NCBI GenBank assembly: GCA_030747035.1
Contig: JASLLM010000010.1
Coordinates: 1 to 41,243, forward strand
Direction of reading: 5' to 3'
From: Alphaproteobacteria bacterium
Lineage (GTDB): Bacteria; Pseudomonadota; Alphaproteobacteria; GCA-2731375
Length of the DNA: 41,243 bases
In this document: positions 24,131 through 32,945 of the stretch, one piece after another
Layout: the number at the start of each line of letters is the position of its first letter
How positions within the stretch are numbered: the stretch's first letter is position 1
Position numbers and translations under genes: made by a program
Notes under the pieces: generated by a model
Told to the model about the DNA's origin: nothing
The model's database searches: none
What the model saw: the letters and a program-made list of their open reading frames with translations, nothing else

Positions 24131-24871
24131 ATGGCGGTGACGGTCACATTTGTCGGCGCGGGCGATGCCTTCGGCAGCGGCGGACGCTTCAACACCTGCA
24201 TCATGGTGGATGGCGCCGGCGTGCGTTTCACCATTGATTTCGGCGCCACCTCGTTAACCGCCCTGAACAAACTGGGCATCGCGCACAATTCCATCGATGC
24301 CGTGCTCTTGACCCATATGCACGGCGACCATTTTGGCGGTCTGCCGTTCATGCTCTTGGATGCCATGCTGGGCGCCAAGCGGGACCGGCCCCTAACCATC
24401 GCCGGGCCGAAAAATCTCGAGGCGCGTATCGGCGCGGCCCTTGATGCGCTGTTCCCCGGCTCCTCCGCCAGGGCGGCGAAATTCCCCATCAACTATGTCG
24501 AATTGGCGGTGGGCCAGGCCAACGATGTCCTTGGCCTGACGGTGACGCCGGTAGCGGCGAAGCATACCCCCCAGACCGACCCAACGGCCCTGCGGGTAGC
24601 GGTGGACGACAAGATCGTGAGCTATTCGGGCGATGGCGAATGGACGCCGGAATTGACCCAGGCCAGCCGGGATGCGGATCTGTTCATTGCCGAGTGCTAT
24701 TTTCATGACAGGGCGGTCAAGGGCCATATGAGTTATCCCGATATTCAGGCCAACAGGGCGGCTTTCGCTGCCAAGCGCATGATCCTTACCCATCTGGGCC
24801 CCGACATGCTGGCCAACCGGGAAGACGTGGAGGATGATTGCGCCGAGGACGGCCTGGTCATCACATTATGA
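24131..24871 (+). CDS. Metallo-beta-lactamase fold hydrolase (RNase Z/arylsulfatase-like subgroup)
   Basis: The 246-residue protein carries the two-metal motif LTHMHGDHFGG (HxHxDH). Later ligands are the Asp of YSGDGEW and the His of ILTHLGPDM. The opening VTVTFVGAGDAFGSGGRFNTC, quoted in part as TFVGAGDAFGSGGR, is like RNase Z-related small-molecule hydrolases. There is no signal peptide and no exosite arm of true RNase Z, so a cytoplasmic ester or lactone hydrolase is more likely. The gene starts three bases after the methyltransferase stop and belongs to the same operon. Confidence 0.88.
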   Translation: MAVTVTFVGAGDAFGSGGRFNTCIMVDGAGVRFTIDFGATSLTALNKLGIAHNSIDAVLLTHMHGDHFGGLPFMLLDAMLGAKRDRPLTIAGPKNLEARIGAALDALFPGSSARAAKFPINYVELAVGQANDVLGLTVTPVAAKHTPQTDPTALRVAVDDKIVSYSGDGEWTPELTQASRDADLFIAECYFHDRAVKGHMSYPDIQANRAAFAAKRMILTHLGPDMLANREDVEDDCAEDGLVITL

Positions 24872-24889
24872 GAGGAGCAGCGTGAGACA

Positions 24890-25270
24890 ATGCAGGATTT
24901 CGAACAAGCGGCCCTGGATGTCCTGGGCACCTACCTGGAAAAACTGAACGCCCAGGACAGCGCCGGCATGCGCGACTGTTTCCATTTTCCCCACTACCGC
25001 ATCGCCGGAGGAAAGATGCAGGTGTTCGAGACGGCGGAAGATTACAGCATCGACAATTTTCACGCCCGCACTGACACGGGCGGTTGGGCCTACACCAAGT
25101 GGGACCATCGCAAGGTGGTGCATGGTGACGAGACCAAGGTGCACGTGGATGTGCAGTTCACCCGCTACCGCGCCGACGACAGCGTCCTGGGTCAGTATAA
25201 ATCCCTGTGGATCGTCACCAACCGCGACGGCAAATGGGGCGTCATGGCGCGCTCCAGTTACGCAGCGTAA
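24890..25270 (+). CDS. NTF2-like/SnoaL-type small protein
   Basis: The 126-residue protein has a helical start (FEQAALDVLGTYLEKLNAQDSAG) and cone-shaped beta strands ending KSLWIVTNRDGKWGVMARSSYA, typical of NTF2-like enzymes and binding proteins. FHFPHYRIAGGKM is characteristic of a hypothetical subgroup that I do not know by name. Catalytic residues cannot be assigned. It lies 18 bp after the hydrolase gene with AGGAG between them, at the end of the Rieske operon. A cyclase, isomerase or dehydratase role is possible but unproven. Confidence 0.8.
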   Translation: MQDFEQAALDVLGTYLEKLNAQDSAGMRDCFHFPHYRIAGGKMQVFETAEDYSIDNFHARTDTGGWAYTKWDHRKVVHGDETKVHVDVQFTRYRADDSVLGQYKSLWIVTNRDGKWGVMARSSYAA

Positions 25271-25445
25271 AATATCCGCGCACAGCCCGCTGACTGCCAT
25301 ATCGTTGCGGAAAAGGTTTGATTTTCTATTGCGAGTAACATTAACCTTTTTCTTACAGGCAAGGATTGGATTTTCGAATCCCCGTATCGCGTGGCGTTAG
25401 GTTCAGATTTATTCGTCGGGATCTTGCCGGAGAGGGAGGCTGGTG
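25271..25445. other. Intergenic region before the patatin-like gene
   Basis: These 175 bp are more AT-rich than the surroundings. They contain a small hairpin with a UUCG-type loop (GGATT-TTCG-AATCC, 25368-25381) and an AGGGAGG ribosome site directly before ATG 25446. No clear -35/-10 pair stands out and no ORF fits. It may hold the patatin promoter. Confidence 0.3.
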
Positions 25446-27685
25446 ATGACCATTCCTGCTGTAGCGAGTTCGGATTTGGCCGCGGCGGCGGAAGAAGGGC
25501 AATCGGATTCCAGCACGGCCCAACTGGTTGCCGCGGAGCAGCCATTCATCAAGCTACGCCGTGCCGAAGATGCCGCGGTTGATTGGGAATTCGAACATAA
25601 TTTTGAGATATCGGCGCGGCCGGAATATGGCATGGGACTGTCGGGCGGCGGTATCCGTTCGGCGACCTTTTCCCTTGGCGTATTGCAGGCCCTGGCCCAT
25701 CACGGCAAGCTCGACCGCATTGACTACTTATCTACGGTTTCTGGCGGCGGCTATATCGGCTCCGCGCTGACTTGGTATTTGGCGCAAGAGGAAGCCGAAT
25801 ATGGCCTGGGGTCCGAGACCTTCCCGTTTGGCGCCGGGGATCCGAATGACGCGCCGCCGGCGAAACAGGCTGATCCGTTGAAATATCTTCGACAGCGGGG
25901 CAATTATCTCTCGCCCGGTGACGGCATCACCGTGGTCTCCGGCATCGTGGTGCTGCTCAGGGGCATGGTGGTCAATCTTTGCGTATGGGTGCCGCTGATC
26001 GTGTTGTTCATGGTGGTCATGCTGCAGTTACCCCAGTGGCTGAAAGGGGATAATTTTGCTCCGAAGGACGATCGCTACCTTTCATTCGACTATTTGATGC
26101 TGGGGGGCGCCATTCTTTTGGCCGCATTCGTGATTGCCAGCAAGCTGTATTCCCTGTCCACATTGCTCACCGGCGAACTAAAGGGCATACTTGGTGACCA
26201 GAAAAATCGGTACAAGCTGCGCCGGCTTTTCGAAGACTGGCTGCGCTGGCCGCTGATGGTCATGGTGGCGATGTTGTTCGTCGGTCTGTTTCCCGACATC
26301 GATCGTTTGATTGAAGATACAATCGCTGGGACCGCAAGCGGTCCCGCCGCTGCCATTGTCGGCGCGCTTGGCGGGTTGTGGAGTTATTTTAAGACCTCAA
26401 AAGGCGACGGCGGCGGCATCCCCTTGAGTATCATGACGCCGATCGCCGCGTTCCTGTTTATCGTCGGTATTCTTGCTTCGGCTTATATGCTGGCGCATTG
26501 GCTGGTGCTCAAACAAGACACCATCGTCATTTGGAAGTTGCGCGGTCCGGAATTGGTTTACATAGCCGCCGCCGGGTCGATGTTTTTGGGCTGGCTGGTC
26601 AACATCAACTATATGTCCTTGCATCGATACTACCGCGACCGTTTGATGGAAGCTTTCATGCCGGATCTGTCATTCGTGAAACAGCGGCTGGCGTCGGAGG
26701 GAGACAGCCTGACCCGGCCGCCGGCATCGAAATCCAATAGTGCCAAGGTCCATGAACTTTATGATTTCGCCGAACCAAACGGGCCGTTTCATATTGTCAA
26801 CACCAACCTGGTCCTCATCGGTTCCGATGATCGTGTGCGCGAGATCCGCGGCGGCGACAATTTCATCTTTTCGCCGCTGTATTCAGGCAGTAACGCCACC
26901 GGTTGGAAAAAGACCGAGGCATATCTTGGCGGTGACATGACTCTGTCCACGGCCATGGCGATTTCCGGTGCCGCCGCCGATCCCCATACCGGGGTTGGCG
27001 GTGTTGGACCGACCAGGAACCGTTTTGTATCGCTGATCATGGCGTTGCTTGATATCCGTCTCGGTTATTGGCTTAGAAGCCCCGCTGATACGGGAACCGG
27101 GCGCATTTGCCCGAACCATTTTCATCCCGGCCTGGCAGAACTACTGGGCCTTCGCTATACCGAAAATGACAAATTTCTGCATCTTAGCGACGGCGGCCAT
27201 TTCGAAAATCTGGGCCTTTACGAATTGATCCGGCGGCGCCTGGGCGTGATCGTGATCTGCGACGGCGGCGCCGTGCCCAGTACGCTTTTTCCGATCTGCA
27301 GATTGCCATGCACCGGGCCGAAGCGGATTTCGGCGCACGGATTGAATTCGACCGCTATGGCTTCCCCATCGAAAATCTCATACCTCAAAGGCAGGTGCTT
27401 TTTCCCCAGGGGCGCAAGGTTGCCAAACACGGCTTCGCGGTGGGGGAGATCACCTATTCGGACGAAACAAAGGGTATCCTGATCTTGCTCAAGACCACGA
27501 TGATCAAAGGCTTGCGCCTGGAAACAGCGGGATACCAGGGCGCCAATCCGATGTTTCCCGATCAAAGCACCGGCGATCAGTTTTTCGATGAAGAGCAATT
27601 TGAAGCCTACCGCGAGCTCGGTTGGCGGGTTGCCGATCAAATGTTGCAGAAGTTGACAGAGAAATCGGCGACCGGCGCGGCTTGA
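25446..27685 (+). pseudogene. Patatin-like phospholipase with membrane segments, frameshifted near 27273
   Basis: The N-terminal part has the patatin oxyanion loop GMGLSGGGIRSATFSLGVLQ, the nucleophile region YLSTVSGGGYIGSA and, much later, the DG dyad in HLSDGGHFENLGLYEL. Between them lie four to five hydrophobic segments (about residues 165-395), so this is a membrane-embedded lipase. After VIVICDGGA the frame that starts at 25446 turns into nonsense and stops at 27482. The good continuation (YAFSDLQIAMHRAEADFGAR and on to TEKSATGAA at 27685) is in another frame. One extra base after 27273 would give GCC GAT GCC CAG TAC and restore about 745 residues. ATG 25446 fits the ribosome site better than GTG 25443. 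It is a recent mutation or a sequence error. Confidence 0.85.
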
Positions 27686-27786
27686 AATTCGGGGAGAGGG
27701 ATAAATTGAGCTAACCCGGCCCTTGCTTCCTACAGCGGGTTTGACGATGGGCGGCGTCTCATTCCGCGACGATTGCAGCTATGGCA

Positions 27787-29493
27787 TCAATCCACACCGT
27801 AATCCCGTTTCGCCGCAGCTTTGCTGACGTAGCCGTTCTTCAAATCATCCGCCAGGGCGGCCGGGTCACGCTCGGACGGCGGGCCGTAGCCGCCGGAGCC
27901 GGGAACCTCGAAGATGATGCGGCCTTCCGCCGCCACCGTGAAGGCGCCCTTGCTCAAGGGATGCCGTTGGCTGCCGTCAGGATCCTCCAGCGTGATGCGC
28001 ATGGGCGTTCCTGGTAGGCCGCCTGCCAATCCGAACGGTGCTGATTTGCTGCGTTCGCAACAGACCGCGCCGCGGGTGGTATTGCCCAGGACGCGCCAGA
28101 CCCGCCGCGCACCGCAGCCGCCCCGGTACTGCCCCGCGCCGCCGCTGTCGGGCAGCACGGAATATTCCTCTACCCGCACGGGGAAGCTCATCTCCAGCAC
28201 CTCGATGGGCGTGTTCATCATGTTGGAAATGCCGGCGGCGACGCAATTGATGCCGTCCTTGGTGGGCCGGGCGCCAAAACCGCCCTTGATGGATTCATAG
28301 CTCACATAGGGTTCGCCGCTGCGGTAATCGATCCCGCCCAGGGTCAGCACCGATGAGGTGCCTTGGGAGCAGGCCATGACCCGCTCGGGCAAGAAGGCAT
28401 GCAAGGCGCCAAACAGCATGTCGGAAACCCGGTGCGACATCTCGTGGTTGGCATAGACCACCGGGGCGGGGAAGGCGGCGTTGACCACCGATGCCTCGGG
28501 CGCGGTTACCGTGATGGGCCGCCAGCAGCCCGAATTGGGCGGGATCATGCCGTTCGGATCAACAACCATTTTGACCGCCGTGAAGATGCCCGATGCGGTC
28601 ACCGACAGGGGTGCGTTCATGGGTCCGGATACTTGTGGGTCGGAGCCGGCGAAATCCACCGCCAGGCGGTCGCCGGTTTTCACCGCATGCATGCGGATGG
28701 TGAAGGTCTCGTCATCCTCCTGGCCCGGCTCCAACACACCGTCGCCGTCGCAGAAATCCTCAAACCGGCCCTCGCCGTCAGGCAGCTCGGATAGGAACTT
28801 GCGCATCATGGTTTCGGAATAGTCCATCACCTCGGCCATGATCCGGCGCAGGATATCGACGCCATATTTCTCCGCCAGCTCCGACAGCCGGGCGCTGCCC
28901 CTGCGATTTGCTGCGATCTGGGCGTTCATGTCGCCCCGGCGCTCGTCCGGCGTCCGCACGTTGGTGAAAATGATTGCATCCACGTCCCGGTTCAAAACCC
29001 CGGCGGCGTACAGACGCACCGGCGGCAGGCGCAGGCCTTCGCCGAAAACCTCCGTCACCGCGCCATAACTGCCCGGCGTGGCGCTGCCCACGTCGGGCCA
29101 ATGGGCCCGCACGCAGGCAAAGCCCAGCAGATCGCCCTTGTGAAAGGACGGCGAGACCACATTCACATCCGGCAGGTGCGAACCGCCAAAGTAAGGGTCG
29201 TTGTGGATGAAGACATCGCCATCCTCGAACGTGCCGAAGGCCTGGATCACCGCCTTCACCGCATCGGGCATGGAGCCCAGATGGATCGGCAGATCCGGCC
29301 CTTGCGCGATCATCTCGCCATCCGCATCGAACAGGCCGCAGGAATAATCCCCCGCCACCTTCAACAACGGTGAATAGGCGGTCTTGGCCAGGACGATCTT
29401 CATCTCCTCCGCCGCCGCATAAAGGGCGTTCTTGACCACCTCGAAGGTGGCGGCGTCGGTTCTCATGGGCGCGGCGGTTTCACTATGCGTCAT
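27787..29493 (-). CDS. hyuB: Hydantoinase B/oxoprolinase family protein
   Basis: The 568-residue protein has HyuB landmarks: FEVVKNALYAAAEEMKIVLAK at the start, DPYFGGSHLPDV, GSYGAVTEVFGEGLRLPPV, quoted in part as TEVFGEGLRLPPV, and the C-terminal PGSGGYGPPSERDP. It pairs with HyuA to hydrolyse hydantoins or 5-oxoproline with ATP, in enzymes such as N-methylhydantoinase or acetophenone-carboxylase-like complexes. Its start overlaps the HyuA stop by 11 bp, so the two are coupled. It converges with the patatin gene, leaving 101 bp between them without a recognisable element. Confidence 0.93.
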   Translation of the reverse strand: MTHSETAAPMRTDAATFEVVKNALYAAAEEMKIVLAKTAYSPLLKVAGDYSCGLFDADGEMIAQGPDLPIHLGSMPDAVKAVIQAFGTFEDGDVFIHNDPYFGGSHLPDVNVVSPSFHKGDLLGFACVRAHWPDVGSATPGSYGAVTEVFGEGLRLPPVRLYAAGVLNRDVDAIIFTNVRTPDERRGDMNAQIAANRRGSARLSELAEKYGVDILRRIMAEVMDYSETMMRKFLSELPDGEGRFEDFCDGDGVLEPGQEDDETFTIRMHAVKTGDRLAVDFAGSDPQVSGPMNAPLSVTASGIFTAVKMVVDPNGMIPPNSGCWRPITVTAPEASVVNAAFPAPVVYANHEMSHRVSDMLFGALHAFLPERVMACSQGTSSVLTLGGIDYRSGEPYVSYESIKGGFGARPTKDGINCVAAGISNMMNTPIEVLEMSFPVRVEEYSVLPDSGGAGQYRGGCGARRVWRVLGNTTRGAVCCERSKSAPFGLAGGLPGTPMRITLEDPDGSQRHPLSKGAFTVAAEGRIIFEVPGSGGYGPPSERDPAALADDLKNGYVSKAAAKRDYGVD

Positions 29494-31573
29494 TGTCGTT
29501 CTCCATAAGAATGTGGCCCGTATCCATCACCCGAGCCCGCCAGCCGGGCGGTATGACGATCGTGCTGTCCACGGCCTCAAGCACCGCCGGGCCAAAAATG
29601 TCCGTGGATATGGCCAGCTTGGCGCAATCGTGGATGGCGCTATCCTGGCGCCCGCCCTGACGGAACCAGACCGGGCGCTGGCCCTTGAGGGAGGCCTGAT
29701 CCCCGGCTTCGTTGCCGCCATGGCTCAGTTCGATATTCTCAAAGCGTCCGATCGCGGATAGCCTCAGATTGACCATTTGGATGGATTCGTCCGGATTGTC
29801 ATGGCCGTAGGTCAGGCGATGTTTCTCGTGAAACAATTGCGCCAGCTCCTCCAGGGTTTCACCGGTCACGGCGCCTGGTCGGCAGGGCACGGTCAACTCG
29901 TAAGCCTGCCGGCCGTAACGCAGATCGACCGCCCATTCCATGGCCCGGTCCTGTTCCGGTATCCGGGCCGCTTCCAGCATCTGTCCGGCCGATGCCTCCA
30001 TCTCGGCGAAGGCCGCCGAGACGGCGTCCGGGTCGGCCTCGCCCAGGGGAATAAAATGCGTCTTCACATAGTCCCGCTTCAGATCGGTGGCGACCAGACC
30101 CAGGGCGGAGAAGCCGCCTGGTATGGGCGGAATGATGACTTCGCGGATACCCAATTCGGTGGCAAGTTCGGCCGCGTGCATGGGGCCCGCGCCGCCAAAG
30201 GCGACCAGGCTGAATTCCCTGGCATCGTGTCCCCGTTCCACCGAGACAATGCGCAGGGCCTCGGCCATGGAGGCGTTGACCACGTTCAGAACGCCGGCGG
30301 CGGCGGCATCGGTGTCAATGCCAAGGGGGTTGGCCAGATGTTCATCAATGGCCGCCCTGGCCTTGTCGCCCTGGATGGGCAGTCGGCCTGCAAGCAGGGC
30401 ATTGGAATCCAGATAGCCCAGGGCCAGATTGCAGTCGGTCACCGTTGGCTGGGTGCCGCCCGTGCCGTAACAAACCGGGCCGGGCTCGGCGCCCGCGCTT
30501 TGCGGTCCGACTTTGAGCGCCCCGCCGGGATCGATCCAGGCGATGGAACCGCCGCCGGCACTGACCTCCGCCAGGTCAATGACGGGCACCCTGATCGGGT
30601 GGCCGGTGCCGTTCATCCAGCGGTTGACGTTGCCGTCGCCGCCCACTTCATACTCGGAGGTTGTTTCCACAATGCCGTCCTTGATCAGGCTGGCCTTTGC
30701 GGTGGTGCCGCCCATGTCGAAGGACAACAGGTTCGGTTTGTCCAACTGGCGGCCGATCATGGCGGCGGCGATAACGCCGGCGGCGGGGCCGGATTCAATC
30801 GCCATGGCCGGCATTTTCAGGCCCTCCGCCACGTCGAACACCCCGCCGGAGGAGCCCATGACGTAAAGATCCGGCAGACCCATCTCTCCCGTCGCGCCGG
30901 CCAGACGTTGCAGATAGCTTTCCAGGATGGGCCCCACATAGGCGCAGACGGCGGTGGTGGAGGCGCGTTCGAATTCGCGGATTTCCGGCAGTACTTCCGA
31001 GGAGAGAAAGACCGGAACATCCGGCAGCGCGGCGCGCAGCAGCTCGCCAATGCGGCGCTCATGCACATCATTCAGGAAGGAGAACATCAGCGAAACGGCG
31101 ATGGCCTCGATCTTGTTTTCTCTGGCGAAGGCGATGACCGCCTCGACGTCCCCTTCATCAAGGGGCGTCACCACCCCGCCCGCGGCATCCAGGCGCTCAT
31201 TCACCTCCAGCCGGCAATAGCGCGGTATCAACAGGCCCGGCGCATCCTGAAACATATCATACAGGCTGGAGCGTGAAGACCGGCGCAACTCCAGCACATC
31301 GCGGAAACCCTTGGTGGAGACCAACATGGCGTGGGCGCCCTTGCCCTCCAATATGGCATTGGTCACGACTGTCGTTGCATGGCTGAGCAGCGAGACATTT
31401 CCAGCCGCGATGCCATGTTCTTCCAGCGCGATGGCCAGGCCCTGTACCACGCCCTGGCCGAAATCGCGCGGCGTGGTCGCTACCTTGGCGATGCCGATCT
31501 TTCCGGTCTCTTCATCCACCAGGGCGACATCCGTGAAGGTGCCGCCGATATCCACCCCAACCCGCCAACTCAT
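29483..31573 (-). CDS. hyuA: Hydantoinase A/oxoprolinase family protein
   Basis: This 696-residue subunit starts with the actin-like ATP fold RVGVDIGGTFTDVALVDEETG, quoted in part. It contains SHATTVVTNAILEGKG, SFDMGGTTAKASLI, GGGSIAWID and GGAGPMHAAELA, all typical for HyuA. The ATPase subunit phosphorylates the amide carbonyl so that HyuB can open it. ATG 31573 (MSWRVGVD) is used, since the longer track start would add a non-homologous leader. Neighbouring betaine and dimethylglycine enzymes make an N-methylated substrate such as N-methylhydantoin attractive, but 5-oxoproline cannot be excluded. Confidence 0.93.
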   Translation of the reverse strand: MSWRVGVDIGGTFTDVALVDEETGKIGIAKVATTPRDFGQGVVQGLAIALEEHGIAAGNVSLLSHATTVVTNAILEGKGAHAMLVSTKGFRDVLELRRSSRSSLYDMFQDAPGLLIPRYCRLEVNERLDAAGGVVTPLDEGDVEAVIAFARENKIEAIAVSLMFSFLNDVHERRIGELLRAALPDVPVFLSSEVLPEIREFERASTTAVCAYVGPILESYLQRLAGATGEMGLPDLYVMGSSGGVFDVAEGLKMPAMAIESGPAAGVIAAAMIGRQLDKPNLLSFDMGGTTAKASLIKDGIVETTSEYEVGGDGNVNRWMNGTGHPIRVPVIDLAEVSAGGGSIAWIDPGGALKVGPQSAGAEPGPVCYGTGGTQPTVTDCNLALGYLDSNALLAGRLPIQGDKARAAIDEHLANPLGIDTDAAAAGVLNVVNASMAEALRIVSVERGHDAREFSLVAFGGAGPMHAAELATELGIREVIIPPIPGGFSALGLVATDLKRDYVKTHFIPLGEADPDAVSAAFAEMEASAGQMLEAARIPEQDRAMEWAVDLRYGRQAYELTVPCRPGAVTGETLEELAQLFHEKHRLTYGHDNPDESIQMVNLRLSAIGRFENIELSHGGNEAGDQASLKGQRPVWFRQGGRQDSAIHDCAKLAISTDIFGPAVLEAVDSTIVIPPGWRARVMDTGHILMENDNDA

Positions 31574-31659
31574 ACGAAGTGCCTCCGTCCATTCGAGTAA
31601 TCGGAAGACACTAGCGTATTGTCTCGGCGCCGGCCAATTGAAGCTTTCGTTTGCGCGCA

Positions 31660-31697
31660 TTTTCGAGCTGAAGATTATGTCTATTCAGCCTCGAAAA
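31660..31697 (+). promoter_or_regulatory. Strong dyad/hairpin in the divergent region upstream of the betaine-homocysteine methyltransferase
   Basis: TTTTCGAGCTGAA (31660-31672) pairs with TTCAGCCTCGAAAA (31684-31697), giving 13 base pairs with a single bulged C and an 11-base loop. It lies 58 bp before ATG 31756 and about 90 bp before the divergent hyuA start. The downstream arm has no T-run, so it is not a standard terminator. It could be an operator for both directions or a structured leader. It does not match any SAM riboswitch that I know. Confidence 0.45.
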
Positions 31698-31755
31698 ATT
31701 CTGCCAAGGTCCGCCGTCGGATATCGTTCCGCAGGGGATTAAAAGCGCGGGGTTT

Positions 31756-32814
31756 ATGTCCATGGATACTTCCAGGAAATCACCAGGTTTGTTGCAACGG
31801 CTGGCCGAGGGACCGGTCATTTGTGCCGAAGGGTATTTGTTCGAGCTGGAGCGCCGGGGCTATTTACAGGCCGGCGCCTTCGTGCCGGAGGCGGTGCTGG
31901 AGCATCCCGAAATGGTGCGTCAGCTACACCGGGAGTTCGTTCATGCCGGCTCTGACGTGGTCGAGGCCTTCACCTATTATGGCCATCGGGAAAAACTGCG
32001 CCTGATCGGCAAGGAGCATTTGCTGGAAGAGTTGAACCGCAATGCCCTGGCCATCGCCGGCGAGGTCGCGGCGGAAAGCGGTACCTTGCTGGCCGGTAAC
32101 CTCTCCAACACAAACCTTTTTGAACCCGGCGATAACGAGAGCATCAACGCCGTGCGCGCCATGTTCGAGGAGCAGGCCGCATGGGCGGTGGATGCGGGCG
32201 CGGATCTCATTATTGGCGAGACCTTCTCCTATACGGCGGAGGCGCTGATCGCCCTGGATGTCATGCGCCAGACCGGCCTGCCCACGGTGGTGACCATGGC
32301 CTTTCACCGGGCCGATGCAACGCGGGAAGGGGACACGGCCGGGGAGTCCGCCAGGCGGATCGCGGACGCGGGCGCCGACGTGGTCGGTCTGAACTGCTGC
32401 CGCGGCCCCTGGACGATGTTGCCATTGCTGGAAGATGTGGCGGCAAGCGTGGATTGTCATATCGCCGCCCTGCCGGTGCCCTATCGAACCCATGCCGGCG
32501 AGCCCACGTTTCAGTCCCTGCGCGACCCGCACTGCGATTGCCTGCTGGGCGAGATGCCGTTTCCCATTGCCCTGGATCCCTTCACCTGCAATCGTTTCGA
32601 GATCGCGGAATTCACCAGGAAGGCGCATGCCCTGGGGGTTAACTATCTGGGTGTCTGTTGCGGCGGTGCCCCGCATCACGTACGCGCCATCGCCGAGGCC
32701 TTGGGCCGCACACCCCCGGCCTCGCGCTATTCGCCGGATATGTCCAAGCACGCCTTCTTCGGCACGGATGCCATGCTGCAAGCGCACAACACCGGCGCCA
32801 GCGACCAGATATAG
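31756..32814 (+). CDS. Betaine-homocysteine S-methyltransferase-like protein (homocysteine S-methyltransferase family)
   Basis: The 352-residue protein follows human BHMT closely in its first part (LFELERRGYLQAGAFVPEAV, then HPEMVRQLHREFVHAGSDVV). It has the zinc-binding cysteines in LNCCRGP (C214/C215) and GVCCGG (C301/C302), followed by PHHVRAIAEALG. This Zn enzyme moves a methyl group from glycine betaine to homocysteine, giving methionine and dimethylglycine. The dimethylglycine/sarcosine dehydrogenase encoded next door in convergent direction fits the following step. It is somewhat shorter than mammalian BHMT because the C-terminal tetramer arm is missing. Other methyl donors such as S-methylmethionine remain possible. 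Confidence 0.87.
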   Translation: MSMDTSRKSPGLLQRLAEGPVICAEGYLFELERRGYLQAGAFVPEAVLEHPEMVRQLHREFVHAGSDVVEAFTYYGHREKLRLIGKEHLLEELNRNALAIAGEVAAESGTLLAGNLSNTNLFEPGDNESINAVRAMFEEQAAWAVDAGADLIIGETFSYTAEALIALDVMRQTGLPTVVTMAFHRADATREGDTAGESARRIADAGADVVGLNCCRGPWTMLPLLEDVAASVDCHIAALPVPYRTHAGEPTFQSLRDPHCDCLLGEMPFPIALDPFTCNRFEIAEFTRKAHALGVNYLGVCCGGAPHHVRAIAEALGRTPPASRYSPDMSKHAFFGTDAMLQAHNTGASDQI

Positions 32815-32830
32815 CGATACTATTTCGCCG

Positions 32831-32942
32831 CCCTATTTCGGTGACAGTTTACTAAATAGGACTTCGCGGACCCGCATTCAATACAAATTCAGCATAAATC
32901 ACAGATACTTACCCTATTTAGTAAACTGTCACCGAAATAGGG
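32831..32942. repeat. 112-bp REPIN/MITE-like element with 30-bp perfect inverted repeats
   Basis: Two perfect 30-bp arms (32831-32860 and 32913-32942) face each other across a 52-bp AT-rich spacer. Each arm contains CGGTGACAGTTTACT and is bounded by CCTATTT and AAATAGG, so each arm can itself fold. The element sits between convergent genes, 16 bp after one stop and 3 bp after the other. The structure fits a pair of REP units (REPIN) or a tiny non-autonomous transposon. It could also stop transcription in both directions. There is no transposase nearby and no obvious target-site duplication. Other copies cannot be seen within this window. Confidence 0.75.
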
Positions 32943-32945
32943 GCG

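Noticed and set aside
25366-25390. TTCGAATCC resembling a tRNA T-loop
   Set aside because: No anticodon arm, D-arm or acceptor pairing can be built around it. The TCGAATC at position 1 also has no tRNA context.
27270-27292. Programmed -1 frameshift in the patatin-like gene
   Set aside because: The TTTTT run is not in a proper X-XXY-YYZ heptamer for the zero frame, and no stable downstream pseudoknot or Shine-Dalgarno-like stimulator is evident. A simple one-base loss is enough.
27787-31573. Hydantoinase genes as the amidase step of the nitrile hydratase pathway
   Set aside because: They are 6 kb away, on another transcript with unrelated genes between, and HyuA/B act on cyclic amides with ATP rather than simple amides.
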